Part shown: positions 1 through 5,747 of the stretch, one piece after another
Layout: each line of letters begins with the position of its first letter
How positions within the stretch are numbered: the stretch's first letter is position 1
Source of the DNA: JBBSBL01 sp038251325
Lineage (GTDB): Bacteria; Actinomycetota; Thermoleophilia; Solirubrobacterales; Solirubrobacteraceae
Length of the DNA stretch: 7,083 bases
Assembly: GCA_038251325.1 (NCBI GenBank)
Contig: JBBSBL010000096.1
Location: 1-7,083 of the forward strand
Direction: 5' to 3'
Notes under the pieces: model-generated
Database searches by the model: none
What the model was told of the DNA's origin: nothing
Seen by the model: only the letters and a program-made list of their open reading frames with translations
Translations under genes and position numbers: made by a program

Positions 1-210
1 CCGCTGCTCGAGCTCGAGGGGCCGGTCGTCGCGCTCGCCCATGACGATGTCGAGGGGCTCGCCGCCCGGCTGCGGGCCGGCGCTCCGCCGGTGGTCGGCC
101 GGATCCACGAGGGCCGCCTGCTGCTGGACCCCCGCACGCTCGGCGGTGCGGGCGTGGTGGACGCGGCGGGCGTCGCCCTCGCCGCGGCGCTGGGCCGCCC
201 CGCGCCGTGA
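1..210 (+). CDS. selA: L-seryl-tRNA(Sec) selenium transferase, C-terminal end (partial)
   Basis: SelA is a PLP enzyme that converts seryl-tRNA(Sec) to selenocysteinyl-tRNA(Sec) with selenophosphate in the cytoplasm. Only the last 69 residues lie in the window; the reading frame is open from base 1 and ends at TGA 208-210. The visible part carries the typical SelA ending: an Ala/Arg-rich helix, then PPVVGRIHEGRLLLDPRTL (about residues 34-52 of the fragment), which matches the family's conserved PVIGRI-x-x-x-RLLLD-x-RT block. The catalytic lysine and PLP site lie upstream, outside the window. The stop overlaps the GTG start of selB by 4 bases (GTGA), so the two genes form a translationally coupled operon. 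The identification rests on a short C-terminal motif plus the selB neighbour, which together make it secure. Confidence 0.87.
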   Translation, partial: PLLELEGPVVALAHDDVEGLAARLRAGAPPVVGRIHEGRLLLDPRTLGGAGVVDAAGVALAAALGRPAP

Positions 211-1748
211 GCGACGACGTCCCGCTCACGCTCGGCACGGCGGGTCACGTCGACCACGGCAAGACGACGCTCGTGCGCGCGCTCACGGGCGTGGACACCG
301 ATCGCCTGCCCGAGGAGCGGCGCCGCGGCCTCTCCATCGCGCTCGGCTACGCCCCGCTGACCCTGCCGAGCGGCCGCCGCCTCTCGGTCGTCGACGTGCC
401 CGGCCACGAACGCTTCGTCCGGACGATGGTCGCGGGCGCGAGCGGGATCGACGCCTATCTCGCGGTCGTCGCCGCCGACGACGGAGTGATGCCCCAGACC
501 CGTGAGCACGCGGCGGTGCTCCGCGCGCTCGGCATCGAGCGCGGCGTCGTGGCGATCACCAAGACCGACCTCGCGGACCCGGCGACGGCCGCCGCGGAGG
601 CCGGCGACCTGCTGCCCGGCGCCGAGGTCGTCCCGGTCGCGGCGCAGACCGGCGCCGGCCTGCGCGAGCTCGCGGCCGCGCTCGAGCGCCTGGCGGATCG
701 CCTGCCCGGCCGCGCCGGCGACCCCGGGGGCGCCCGGCTGCACATCGACCGGGTCTTCTCCGTTCGCGGCGCCGGCACCGTGGTCACGGGCACGCTGTGG
801 TCCGGCGCGCTGGGGCGTGGCGACAACGTGAGGCTGCTGCCGTCCGGGCGCGCGGCGCGGGTGCGCGGCGTCCAGGTCCACGACGCCGCGGTCGAGCGCG
901 CGCCGGCGGGTCAGCGCGTGGCGGTGAACCTCGTCGGGGTCGAGCGCGACGAGGTCGCTCGCGGCGACGTCCTCGTCGCCCCCGGCGCCGAGCTCGCGCC
1001 GGCGTGGCGGCTCGACGCGGCGCTCGAGTGGCGCGCGGACGATGCGCGCGCGGAGTCGGGCGATCGGGTCCAGGTCCACCACGGCACCCGGGAGGCGCCT
1101 GCGCGCCTGGTCGCGCTCGGTGGCCGCTTCTGGCAGATCCGCCTCGAGGCGCCGCTCGTCGCCTTCGCCGGGGATCGGGTCGTGGTGCGGCGGATCGCGC
1201 CGCCGGACACCCTGGGCGGCGGGACGGTCCTCGACGCCGCGCCGCGGCGGCACGGACCCACCCGCGACGGCCTCGCCCGGCTGGCGCGGCTGGAGCGCGG
1301 CGAGCCCGACCCGCCTGCGTCCCCGCCCGACCCGCGACTCGCTGAGCGCCCGCGTGAGCCGGTCGGCCCCGCCGCGCTCTCCCCGGCCGCGCTCGCGCTC
1401 GAGGCCCGCCTGAAGGCGGCGGGCCTCGAGCCTCCGCTCGACTCGGAGCTCGATCCCGCCGAGGCGGCCGAGCTCCCGGCGCTGCGCGCGCAGGGCCGCG
1501 CGGTGCGGGTGGGCCGCGCCATGCACGCCCACCCCGACGCGCTCGGCGAGCTGGAGCGCGAGGTCGTCGCCCATCTCGAGGACCACGGGACGATCGCCCT
1601 CGGCGAGCTGCGCGACCGCCTCGGCACCTCGCGCAAGTTCGCCCAGGCGCTGCTCGAGCACCTCGACGCCGCGCGGGTCACGCGGCGCGAGGGCGACGTG
1701 CGGGTGCTGCGGCGCCGGGGCGGGGCGTCGCCGTTCTCCGGGTCGTAA
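207..1748 (+). CDS. selB: Selenocysteine-specific translation elongation factor SelB (short form)
   Basis: SelB is a GTPase that carries selenocysteinyl-tRNA(Sec) to ribosomes stalled at UGA codons marked by a SECIS RNA hairpin. The protein has 513 residues, starting at the GTG that overlaps the selA stop. The G domain shows GHVDHGKT (13-20), a switch-I-like RRGLSIALGYA (39-49), DVPGH (63-67), TKTD (118-121) and a G5-like stretch near 143-151. Beta-barrel domain II starts near 176 with RVFSVRGAGTVVTGTL (182-197), and domain III runs to about 345. The C-terminus ends in a winged helix with the SelB-typical TSRKFAQALLEHLD (474-487) and TRREGDVRVL, the part that binds SECIS RNA. E. coli SelB is 614 residues with four winged helices; here only about 168 residues follow domain III, enough for two. 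A Pro/Arg/Glu-rich linker (about 355-385) precedes them. The product assignment is very secure. Confidence 0.96.
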   Translation: MSDDVPLTLGTAGHVDHGKTTLVRALTGVDTDRLPEERRRGLSIALGYAPLTLPSGRRLSVVDVPGHERFVRTMVAGASGIDAYLAVVAADDGVMPQTREHAAVLRALGIERGVVAITKTDLADPATAAAEAGDLLPGAEVVPVAAQTGAGLRELAAALERLADRLPGRAGDPGGARLHIDRVFSVRGAGTVVTGTLWSGALGRGDNVRLLPSGRAARVRGVQVHDAAVERAPAGQRVAVNLVGVERDEVARGDVLVAPGAELAPAWRLDAALEWRADDARAESGDRVQVHHGTREAPARLVALGGRFWQIRLEAPLVAFAGDRVVVRRIAPPDTLGGGTVLDAAPRRHGPTRDGLARLARLERGEPDPPASPPDPRLAERPREPVGPAALSPAALALEARLKAAGLEPPLDSELDPAEAAELPALRAQGRAVRVGRAMHAHPDALGELEREVVAHLEDHGTIALGELRDRLGTSRKFAQALLEHLDAARVTRREGDVRVLRRRGGASPFSGS

Positions 1749-1754
1749 GGGCTC

Positions 1755-1771
1755 GTTTCGGGGCGCGAAAC
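1755..1771. terminator. Small hairpin between selB and the DM13 gene
   Basis: A perfect 6-bp inverted repeat, GTTTCG and CGAAAC, is separated by 5 bases and sits 6 bases after the selB stop. It could be a weak terminator or a small operator in the 37-base gap. No T-run follows, so it does not look like a classical intrinsic terminator. Low confidence in any function. Confidence 0.25.
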
Positions 1772-1785
1772 TTCTGGGCCTGAGC

Positions 1786-2544
1786 ATGGACTCCGTGAGA
1801 CCTATGCAGCAGGACGAAGAAACAGCATCCGGGGACGGGCGGGTGGCGCCGCCCACGCCGCTGTGGATGAAGCTCGTCGCCGTCGCGGTCGTGCTCGTGG
1901 TGATGCTCGCCGGCCTCTACCTGTTCGGCGGGGTGCTGGCCGACGGGTACTGGGTGTCGGTCGGGCTCGCCGTCGCCTGGTTCGTCCTCGCCGGCGCGGT
2001 CCTCGGGAAGCTGGCCAAACGGCGTCCCGGGTTGCGCTGGCCGGTCCGCGCCACCGTGCTCGCCGCCGGGATCGGGATCGGCGCGTGGTTCGTGATCGGC
2101 TCGACCACGGACGACCGGGTCAACGAGCGTGTGGTGACCGGCGTGACGCCGGCGCGGGTCGTGGACCCGGCGCAGCCCTCGCCCGACACGCCTGCCCCGG
2201 TGAGGCGACCGACGAACCTCGCCCGCGGCGCCTTCTCCGGGCTCTCCACCTCCGGCAGCGGCGCCGCGACCGTCGTCCAGCTTCCCGACGGGAGTCGCAA
2301 GCTGACGCTCACGAGCTTCGCCGTCGCCAACGGCCCCGACCTGCGCGTCTACCTCTCGGCGGGGTCGGTCGGTGCCAATGCGTCGGGGGCGGCGCACGTC
2401 GACCTCGGGGACCTCAAGGGCAACCTCGGCGACCAGCAGTACTCGCTCGGCCGCGACGTCGATCTGCGGCGCTACTCCACCGTCCTGATCTGGTGCCGCG
2501 CCTTCAGCGAGGGCTTCGCCAAGGCGTCGCTGCGGCCGGTGTGA
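1786..2544 (+). CDS. Membrane-anchored DM13-domain protein
   Basis: This 252-residue protein has a short polar N-terminus, then three hydrophobic segments (about 30-48, 56-74, 88-105), a Pro/Thr/Arg-rich linker (about 118-143), and a C-terminal DM13 domain (about 145-250). DM13 hallmarks seen are the N-terminal LARGAFSGL, a GSRKLTL strand, a PDLRVYL strand and the terminal LIWCRAFS-x-x-F block. The domain's nearly invariant cysteine is Cys237, the only cysteine I see in the protein. DM13 domains are known as extracytoplasmic modules proposed to take part in redox or electron transfer, but the molecular role is unproven. With three segments and a short N-terminus, an outside location for the domain is plausible; topology is inferred. 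The start is uncertain: ATG 1786 and ATG 1804 (residue 7) are both in frame and neither has a clear ribosome binding site. It lies 37 bases after selB, so it may be co-transcribed. Confidence 0.85.
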   Translation: MDSVRPMQQDEETASGDGRVAPPTPLWMKLVAVAVVLVVMLAGLYLFGGVLADGYWVSVGLAVAWFVLAGAVLGKLAKRRPGLRWPVRATVLAAGIGIGAWFVIGSTTDDRVNERVVTGVTPARVVDPAQPSPDTPAPVRRPTNLARGAFSGLSTSGSGAATVVQLPDGSRKLTLTSFAVANGPDLRVYLSAGSVGANASGAAHVDLGDLKGNLGDQQYSLGRDVDLRRYSTVLIWCRAFSEGFAKASLRPV

Positions 2545-2551
2545 GGGCCGC
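2532..2551. terminator. Hairpin over the end of the DM13 gene
   Basis: GCGGCC (2532-2537) and GGCCGC (2546-2551) can form a 6-bp all-GC stem with an 8-base loop that contains the DM13 stop codon. It lies at the convergent junction with ferritin, where only 9 bases separate the two stops. There is no T-run, so a role in stopping transcription from either side is only a possibility. GC-rich inverted repeats also arise by chance in DNA of this composition. Confidence 0.25.
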
Positions 2552-2553
2552 GC

Positions 2554-3087
2554 CTACAGCGCGCCGCCGGCCGCGGCCGGCGCCGTCGGGTCGGGCGCCT
2601 CGGCGGCGGCGTGCTCGCGCGCGACGTAGTCCTCGATCGCCAGCGGGTCGTCGCTCGAGCGCTCCACCACGGTGAGCAGCGCCGACATCGTCGCCACCTC
2701 CTCGACCTGCTCCTTGAGGAACCACTGGGTGAACTGCTCGCTCACGAAGTCGCCCTCCTCGCGCGCCGTGCCGGCCAACCGCCCGATCTGATCGCTGACG
2801 CGCCGCTCCTGGTCGAGCGCGAGGGCGACGGGCGCGACGATGTCGCCGAAGCTCGTCTCGGGCGCGGCGACGCCGGGGATCGTCACCGGGGCCCCGGCGT
2901 CGAGCAGGTACTGGACCATCATCGACGCGTGGTTGCGCTCCTCGACCGCCTGGCGGTAGAAGAACGCCGCGAGCTGCGGGAGCGTCTGACCGTCGTAGTG
3001 CACGGCGTTCGCGATGTACTGCTGGGAGGCGGCGAACTCGTAGGCGATCTGCTCGTTGAGCTGGGCGACGAAGCGCTCGGCGGCCAT
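2554..3087 (-). CDS. ftnA: Non-haem ferritin (iron storage protein)
   Basis: Ferritins oxidise Fe(II) and store the iron as a mineral inside a 24-subunit cytoplasmic shell. The 177-residue product is a four-helix-bundle ferritin whose diiron ligands fall at the same residue numbers as in E. coli FtnA: Glu17, Glu50, His53 (in EERNH), Glu94 and Gln127, plus third-site residues Glu49, Glu126, Glu129 and Glu130 (in KEQVEE). All ferroxidase ligands are present, so it should be active. No haem-ligand methionine of the bacterioferritin type is evident at the expected place. The start at 3087 is preferred over in-frame codons further upstream (to 3147) because AGGAG lies 4 bases upstream and the numbering then fits the family. 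The last ~17 residues form an Ala/Pro/Gly-rich tail unlike E. coli FtnA; it does not resemble an encapsulin-targeting peptide. The gene is divergent from the UDP-xylose synthase gene and convergent with the DM13 gene. Confidence 0.94.
   Translation of the reverse strand: MAAERFVAQLNEQIAYEFAASQQYIANAVHYDGQTLPQLAAFFYRQAVEERNHASMMVQYLLDAGAPVTIPGVAAPETSFGDIVAPVALALDQERRVSDQIGRLAGTAREEGDFVSEQFTQWFLKEQVEEVATMSALLTVVERSSDDPLAIEDYVAREHAAAEAPDPTAPAAAGGAL
2565..2582. repeat. 18-base perfect GC palindrome in the ferritin 3' end
   Basis: CGCCGGCCGCGGCCGGCG is its own reverse complement and is made only of G and C. It lies inside the ferritin codons for the Ala/Gly-rich tail, just past the convergent junction with the DM13 gene. 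It could fold in RNA from either strand and act as a bidirectional transcription barrier, or may simply reflect GCC/GGC codon runs. No T-run is present. Confidence 0.35.
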
Positions 3088-3090
3088 GGG

Positions 3091-3096
3091 TCTCCT
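3091..3096 (-). promoter_or_regulatory. Ribosome binding site of the ferritin gene
   Basis: Read on the minus strand the bases are AGGAGA, a strong Shine-Dalgarno match ending 3 bases before ATG 3087 (AGGAG ends 4 bases before it). This decides the ferritin start in favour of 3087 over the upstream in-frame codons. It also contrasts with the divergent gene at 3169, which has no such site. Confidence 0.7.
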
Positions 3097-3124
3097 GGGG
3101 GCGAGAGGTGGGTCAGGCGCCTCG

Positions 3125-3130
3125 AGACTA
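3125..3130 (-). promoter_or_regulatory. Possible -10 element of the ferritin gene
   Basis: TAGTCT on the minus strand fits the TANNNT actinobacterial -10 pattern and would give a leader of roughly 30 bases containing the ferritin ribosome binding site. No convincing -35 hexamer is seen, and no iron-regulator operator (Fur/IdeR type) is recognisable. Low confidence. Confidence 0.3.
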
Positions 3131-3152
3131 CGCATCCCATACGCCACTGGCC

Positions 3153-3158
3153 TACGCT
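3153..3158 (+). promoter_or_regulatory. Possible -10 element of the UDP-xylose synthase gene (leaderless start)
   Basis: TACGCT fits the TANNNT -10 pattern and ends 10 bases before ATG 3169. Transcription would then start at or within a few bases of the start codon, giving a leaderless or near-leaderless mRNA. That agrees with the absence of any Shine-Dalgarno sequence in front of this ATG. No clear -35 hexamer is visible. Confidence 0.4.
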
Positions 3159-3168
3159 TGCCCGCCTA

Positions 3169-4119
3169 ATGCCCACCTCTCTCGTCACCGGCGGCGCCGG
3201 CTTCCTCGGATCGCACCTCTGCGAGGAGCTCCTGCGTCGCGGCCACCAGGTCATCTGTGTTGACAACCTGGAAACCGGATCGCTGGCCAACATCGAGCAC
3301 ATCCGGCATCCCGCCTTCACGCACCTCAATCTGGACATCATCGATCCCTACTACGTCGACGACGACGTCGACCTGGTGTTCCACCTGGCGTCGCCGGCGT
3401 CGCCCATCGACTATCTGCGGCTGCCCCTGCACACGCTGAAGGTCGGCTCCTACGGTACGCATCACACCCTCGGCGTGGCGAAGCAGAAGCGCGCGCGGTT
3501 CCTGCTGGCCTCGACCTCCGAGGTCTACGGCGATCCGCAGGAGCACCCGCAGAAGGAGAGCTACTGGGGGCATGTGAACCCGATCGGGCCCCGGGGCGTC
3601 TACGACGAGGCCAAGCGCTACGCCGAGGCGCTGACCATGGCCTACCACCGCCAGCAGGGCGTGGACACCGCGATCATCCGCATCTTCAACACCTACGGGC
3701 CGCGCATGCGCCCGCACGACGGCCGGGCGATCCCGACCTTCCTGCGCCAGGCGCTGCAGGACCGGCCGATCACGGTGTTCGGCGACGGCTCCCAGACACG
3801 ATCCTTCTGCTTCGTCTCGGACCTGATCAACGGCATGATCGCCCTGGCGGAGTCCGGCGTCCACCGCCCGGTGAACGTCGGCAACCCCGACGAGTTCACG
3901 CTGCTCGAGCTCGCCCAGGCGGTCGTCGAGGTCGCCGGCTCGCGCTCGGAGATCGTCCACGAGGCGCTCCCCACCGACGATCCGCAGGTGCGCCAGCCGG
4001 ACACCACCCTGGCCAGGGAGCTGCTCGGCTGGACGGCGGAGATCGATCTGCGGGAAGGACTGCGCCAGACGATCGAGCTCGCCGGGGTGGAGACGCTGGT
4101 CGGCGCGGCCTGGCGGTAG
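3169..4119 (+). CDS. uxs: UDP-glucuronate decarboxylase (UDP-xylose synthase)
   Basis: This cytoplasmic extended short-chain dehydrogenase/reductase converts UDP-glucuronate to UDP-xylose using tightly bound NAD+, supplying xylose for surface glycans. The 316-residue protein starts with the NAD-binding TGGAGFLGSHL (7-17) and Asp32 at the end of the second strand. It then shows HLASPASPIDY (72-82), catalytic-region STSEVYGDP (115-123) with EHPQKESYWGHVNPIGPRG following, the active-site YDEAKR (Tyr145, Lys149), RIFNTYGPRM (171-180) and GDGSQTRSF with Arg211. The SPASP, EVYGDP-x-EHPQ and YDEAKR signatures separate this group from UDP-glucose 4-epimerases and dTDP-glucose dehydratases. ATG 3169 is chosen because the nucleotide-binding strand begins right after it; the frame is open further upstream only because it lies antisense to ferritin. 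The next gene on the strand is a glycan-initiating transferase, which fits a polysaccharide locus. Xylose as the product is known for the family, not shown here. Confidence 0.93.
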   Translation: MPTSLVTGGAGFLGSHLCEELLRRGHQVICVDNLETGSLANIEHIRHPAFTHLNLDIIDPYYVDDDVDLVFHLASPASPIDYLRLPLHTLKVGSYGTHHTLGVAKQKRARFLLASTSEVYGDPQEHPQKESYWGHVNPIGPRGVYDEAKRYAEALTMAYHRQQGVDTAIIRIFNTYGPRMRPHDGRAIPTFLRQALQDRPITVFGDGSQTRSFCFVSDLINGMIALAESGVHRPVNVGNPDEFTLLELAQAVVEVAGSRSEIVHEALPTDDPQVRQPDTTLARELLGWTAEIDLREGLRQTIELAGVETLVGAAWR

Positions 4120-4163
4120 GTAGGCTCTCGCGCGGGGGTCCGAGCGCGGGCGCAGGGGGTGTT

Positions 4164-4187
4164 CGCTACATCGGGCGCCCGGTAGCG
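4164..4187. promoter_or_regulatory. Dyad-symmetric element before the sugar-phosphate transferase gene
   Basis: The outer arms CGCTAC (4164-4169) and GTAGCG (4182-4187) are exact inverted repeats, and inside them lies the palindrome CGGGCGCCCG (4172-4181), offset by two unpaired bases AT. In RNA this would be a 10-bp stem with a 2-base bulge. The right arm overlaps a -10-like TAGCGT (4183-4188), so as DNA it could be an operator. Function is inferred from symmetry and position only. Confidence 0.35.
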
Positions 4188-4188
4188 T
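4183..4188 (+). promoter_or_regulatory. Possible -10 element of the sugar-phosphate transferase gene
   Basis: TAGCGT fits TANNNT and resembles the TACGCT in front of the gene at 3169. It would place the transcription start near 4195, downstream of the TTG at 4188, which argues against that TTG as the gene's start codon. No clear -35 hexamer is seen. Confidence 0.35.
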
Positions 4189-4200
4189 TGTCCCGCAGGG

Positions 4201-4227
4201 ATGCGCGAAACGTGGCAGAACGAGTGA
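4201..4227 (+). other. Possible 8-residue leader ORF
   Basis: ATG 4201 opens a frame of eight codons (MRETWQNE) ending at TGA 4225-4227, about 12 bases after the -10-like TAGCGT. Its stop overlaps by 4 bases (GTGA) an in-frame GTG at 4224 that could start the sugar-phosphate transferase. This arrangement would allow translational coupling from a near-leaderless start. It may equally be chance; there is no run of one amino acid that would suggest classical attenuation. Confidence 0.25.
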
Positions 4228-5747
4228 GGATCGAGCCCAAGGGGCCGGTGACCGCCGGCGACCCCGACGAGGCGGGGTCGCCCGCCCTCGTCGCGCTGCC
4301 GCCACGCGACGTCCGTCGCAAGCGCCCGCCGGGTTTGTCCTTCCTCCTGAGGCTGGAGACGCTGCGCCGGCTCGCGCGCATCGTCTCGCTGCTGGTCTGC
4401 GACTACGCGGCGATCTTCGTCGCGATCTTCACCGCGCTCGCGGTGAAGACCGGCATCACCGGGGACTTCGTCCTGCGGGTGGTGCTGGACCAGACCCAGA
4501 GCTACGTCGGCTTCGCCTACCTCGTGACCGTGCTGCTCTTCGCGCGCTCGGACCTCTATGCCGAGCGCGTCCGGCGGCCGGGGCTGCCGCGGATCGTCAC
4601 CGCGCTCTTCCAGGCCACGGTCGTGATGGTCATCTTCGCGCTCGCCGACGGCCAGAAGTTCCAGAGCTACTACGTCTTCTACGGATCGCTCTTCTTCGCG
4701 GTCGTCTACGTCAACAGCTTCCGCTGGGCGCACGCCGGCATCACCGGCGCGCTGCTCGAGAAGGCCGGCTTCAGCCGCCGCGCGCTCGTCGTCGGGAGCG
4801 GTCGCCACGCGGAGTTCGTCGGGCGCGCGCTGGAGGACTCGCCCCGGCTGCCGGTGGAGGTCGTCGGCTGCGTGTCGCCGGACGGCCGGCCGCAGGGGGG
4901 GCTGCCGGCCCTGGGGCGCATCGGCGACATCGCGGCCGTGATCGCCGAGCACGCGATCCAGGACGTCGTCATCGCCGACCCCGACTTCCCCCAGGCGAGC
5001 GCGGTCGAGCTGGCCGACCACTGCCACCAGCGGGGCGTCGCGGTGCACGTCGCGCCGACGACGATGGAGATCCTGCTCCAGCGCGCGGAGTTCGTCCCGG
5101 GGCAGTCGCTGCCGCTCTTCACGCTCAAGCCGCCGGTGTTCGACGGGCTCGACTTCGCGCTCAAGCGCGGGTTCGACCTCTTCGGCGCGACGTTCCTCAT
5201 GGTCGTGCTCAGCCCGGTCCTGCTCGCCTGCGCGGTGGCGACGCGGCTCTCCTCACACGGTCCCGTGCTCTACCGCTCGATGCGGCCCGGTATCAGCGGG
5301 GAGCCGTTCGCCTGCCTGAAGTTCCGCACCATGCGGCCCGACGCGGATGCCCGCCAGGCCGATCTCGAGGAGATGAACGAGGCCGACGGCGCGCTGTTCA
5401 AGATCCGCGAGGACCCGCGGATCACACCCGTCGGGCGGATCCTGCGGCGCTTCTCGCTGGACGAGCTGCCCCAGCTGGCCAACGTGCTGCGCGGGGAGAT
5501 GTCGCTCGTCGGGCCGCGACCCCTGCCGATGCGCGACTTCCAGCAGCTCGACGACTGGCACAAGAAGCGCTACCTCGTGCTGCCGGGGATCACCGGCCTG
5601 TGGCAGGTGTCCGGGCGCTCGGAGCTGGAGTTCGACGACCTCGTGCGCCTCGACTTCCTCTACCTCGAGCGCTGGTCGATCGCCCTGGACCTCGTGATCA
5701 TCCTGAAGACCGTGCCCGCGGTGCTGCGCCGGCACGGGGCGTTCTGA
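4212..5747 (+). CDS. Polyprenyl-phosphate sugar-phosphate transferase (exopolysaccharide initiation)
   Basis: This membrane phosphoglycosyltransferase moves a sugar-1-phosphate from a nucleotide sugar to undecaprenyl phosphate, the first step of lipid-linked glycan assembly. In the 511-residue version, after a polar N-terminus come four hydrophobic segments (about 56-80, 97-112, 134-149, 157-170). A Rossmann-like domain follows, beginning RALVVGSGRH (191-200). A hydrophobic helix (about 321-348) carries the Ser-Pro of the re-entrant membrane helix, and the catalytic domain has LKFRTM (369-374), the Asp-Glu pair in SLDELPQL (Asp417, Glu418), SLVGPRP and LPGITGLWQVSGRS. This is the large WcaJ/WbaP-like architecture; the sugar cannot be told from sequence. 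The start is uncertain: TTG 4188, GTG 4212 or GTG 4224. GTG 4212 is chosen because an AGGGA lies about 10 bases upstream. It follows the UDP-xylose synthase gene by 92 bases and its stop overlaps the methyltransferase. Confidence 0.95.
   Translation: MAERVRIEPKGPVTAGDPDEAGSPALVALPPRDVRRKRPPGLSFLLRLETLRRLARIVSLLVCDYAAIFVAIFTALAVKTGITGDFVLRVVLDQTQSYVGFAYLVTVLLFARSDLYAERVRRPGLPRIVTALFQATVVMVIFALADGQKFQSYYVFYGSLFFAVVYVNSFRWAHAGITGALLEKAGFSRRALVVGSGRHAEFVGRALEDSPRLPVEVVGCVSPDGRPQGGLPALGRIGDIAAVIAEHAIQDVVIADPDFPQASAVELADHCHQRGVAVHVAPTTMEILLQRAEFVPGQSLPLFTLKPPVFDGLDFALKRGFDLFGATFLMVVLSPVLLACAVATRLSSHGPVLYRSMRPGISGEPFACLKFRTMRPDADARQADLEEMNEADGALFKIREDPRITPVGRILRRFSLDELPQLANVLRGEMSLVGPRPLPMRDFQQLDDWHKKRYLVLPGITGLWQVSGRSELEFDDLVRLDFLYLERWSIALDLVIILKTVPAVLRRHGAF

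Noticed and set aside
2554..2610. Ferritin Ala/Pro/Gly tail as an encapsulin-targeting peptide
   Set aside because: It lacks the usual short hydrophobic-Gly-Ser-Leu-type cargo motif, and no encapsulin gene is nearby.
3088..3147. 20-residue N-terminal extension of ferritin
   Set aside because: AGGAG in front of 3087 and exact agreement of ligand numbering with FtnA favour the shorter protein.
2611..3168. N-terminal extension of the UDP-xylose synthase frame
   Set aside because: It is antisense to ferritin and the Rossmann fold begins immediately after ATG 3169.
4130..4150. Direct repeat GCGCGGG after the UDP-xylose synthase stop
   Set aside because: Only 7 bases, expected by chance in this composition.
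3166..4305. Long open frame on the minus strand (379 codons) opposite the UDP-xylose synthase gene
   Set aside because: Composition is Arg/Asp/Val/Leu-rich without any domain pattern; it is the antisense shadow of a strongly conserved gene in GC-rich DNA.
3693..5048. 451-codon minus-strand open frame opposite the sugar-phosphate transferase
   Set aside because: Shadow frame; no recognisable domain, and it runs over two well-supported plus-strand genes and their intergenic region.
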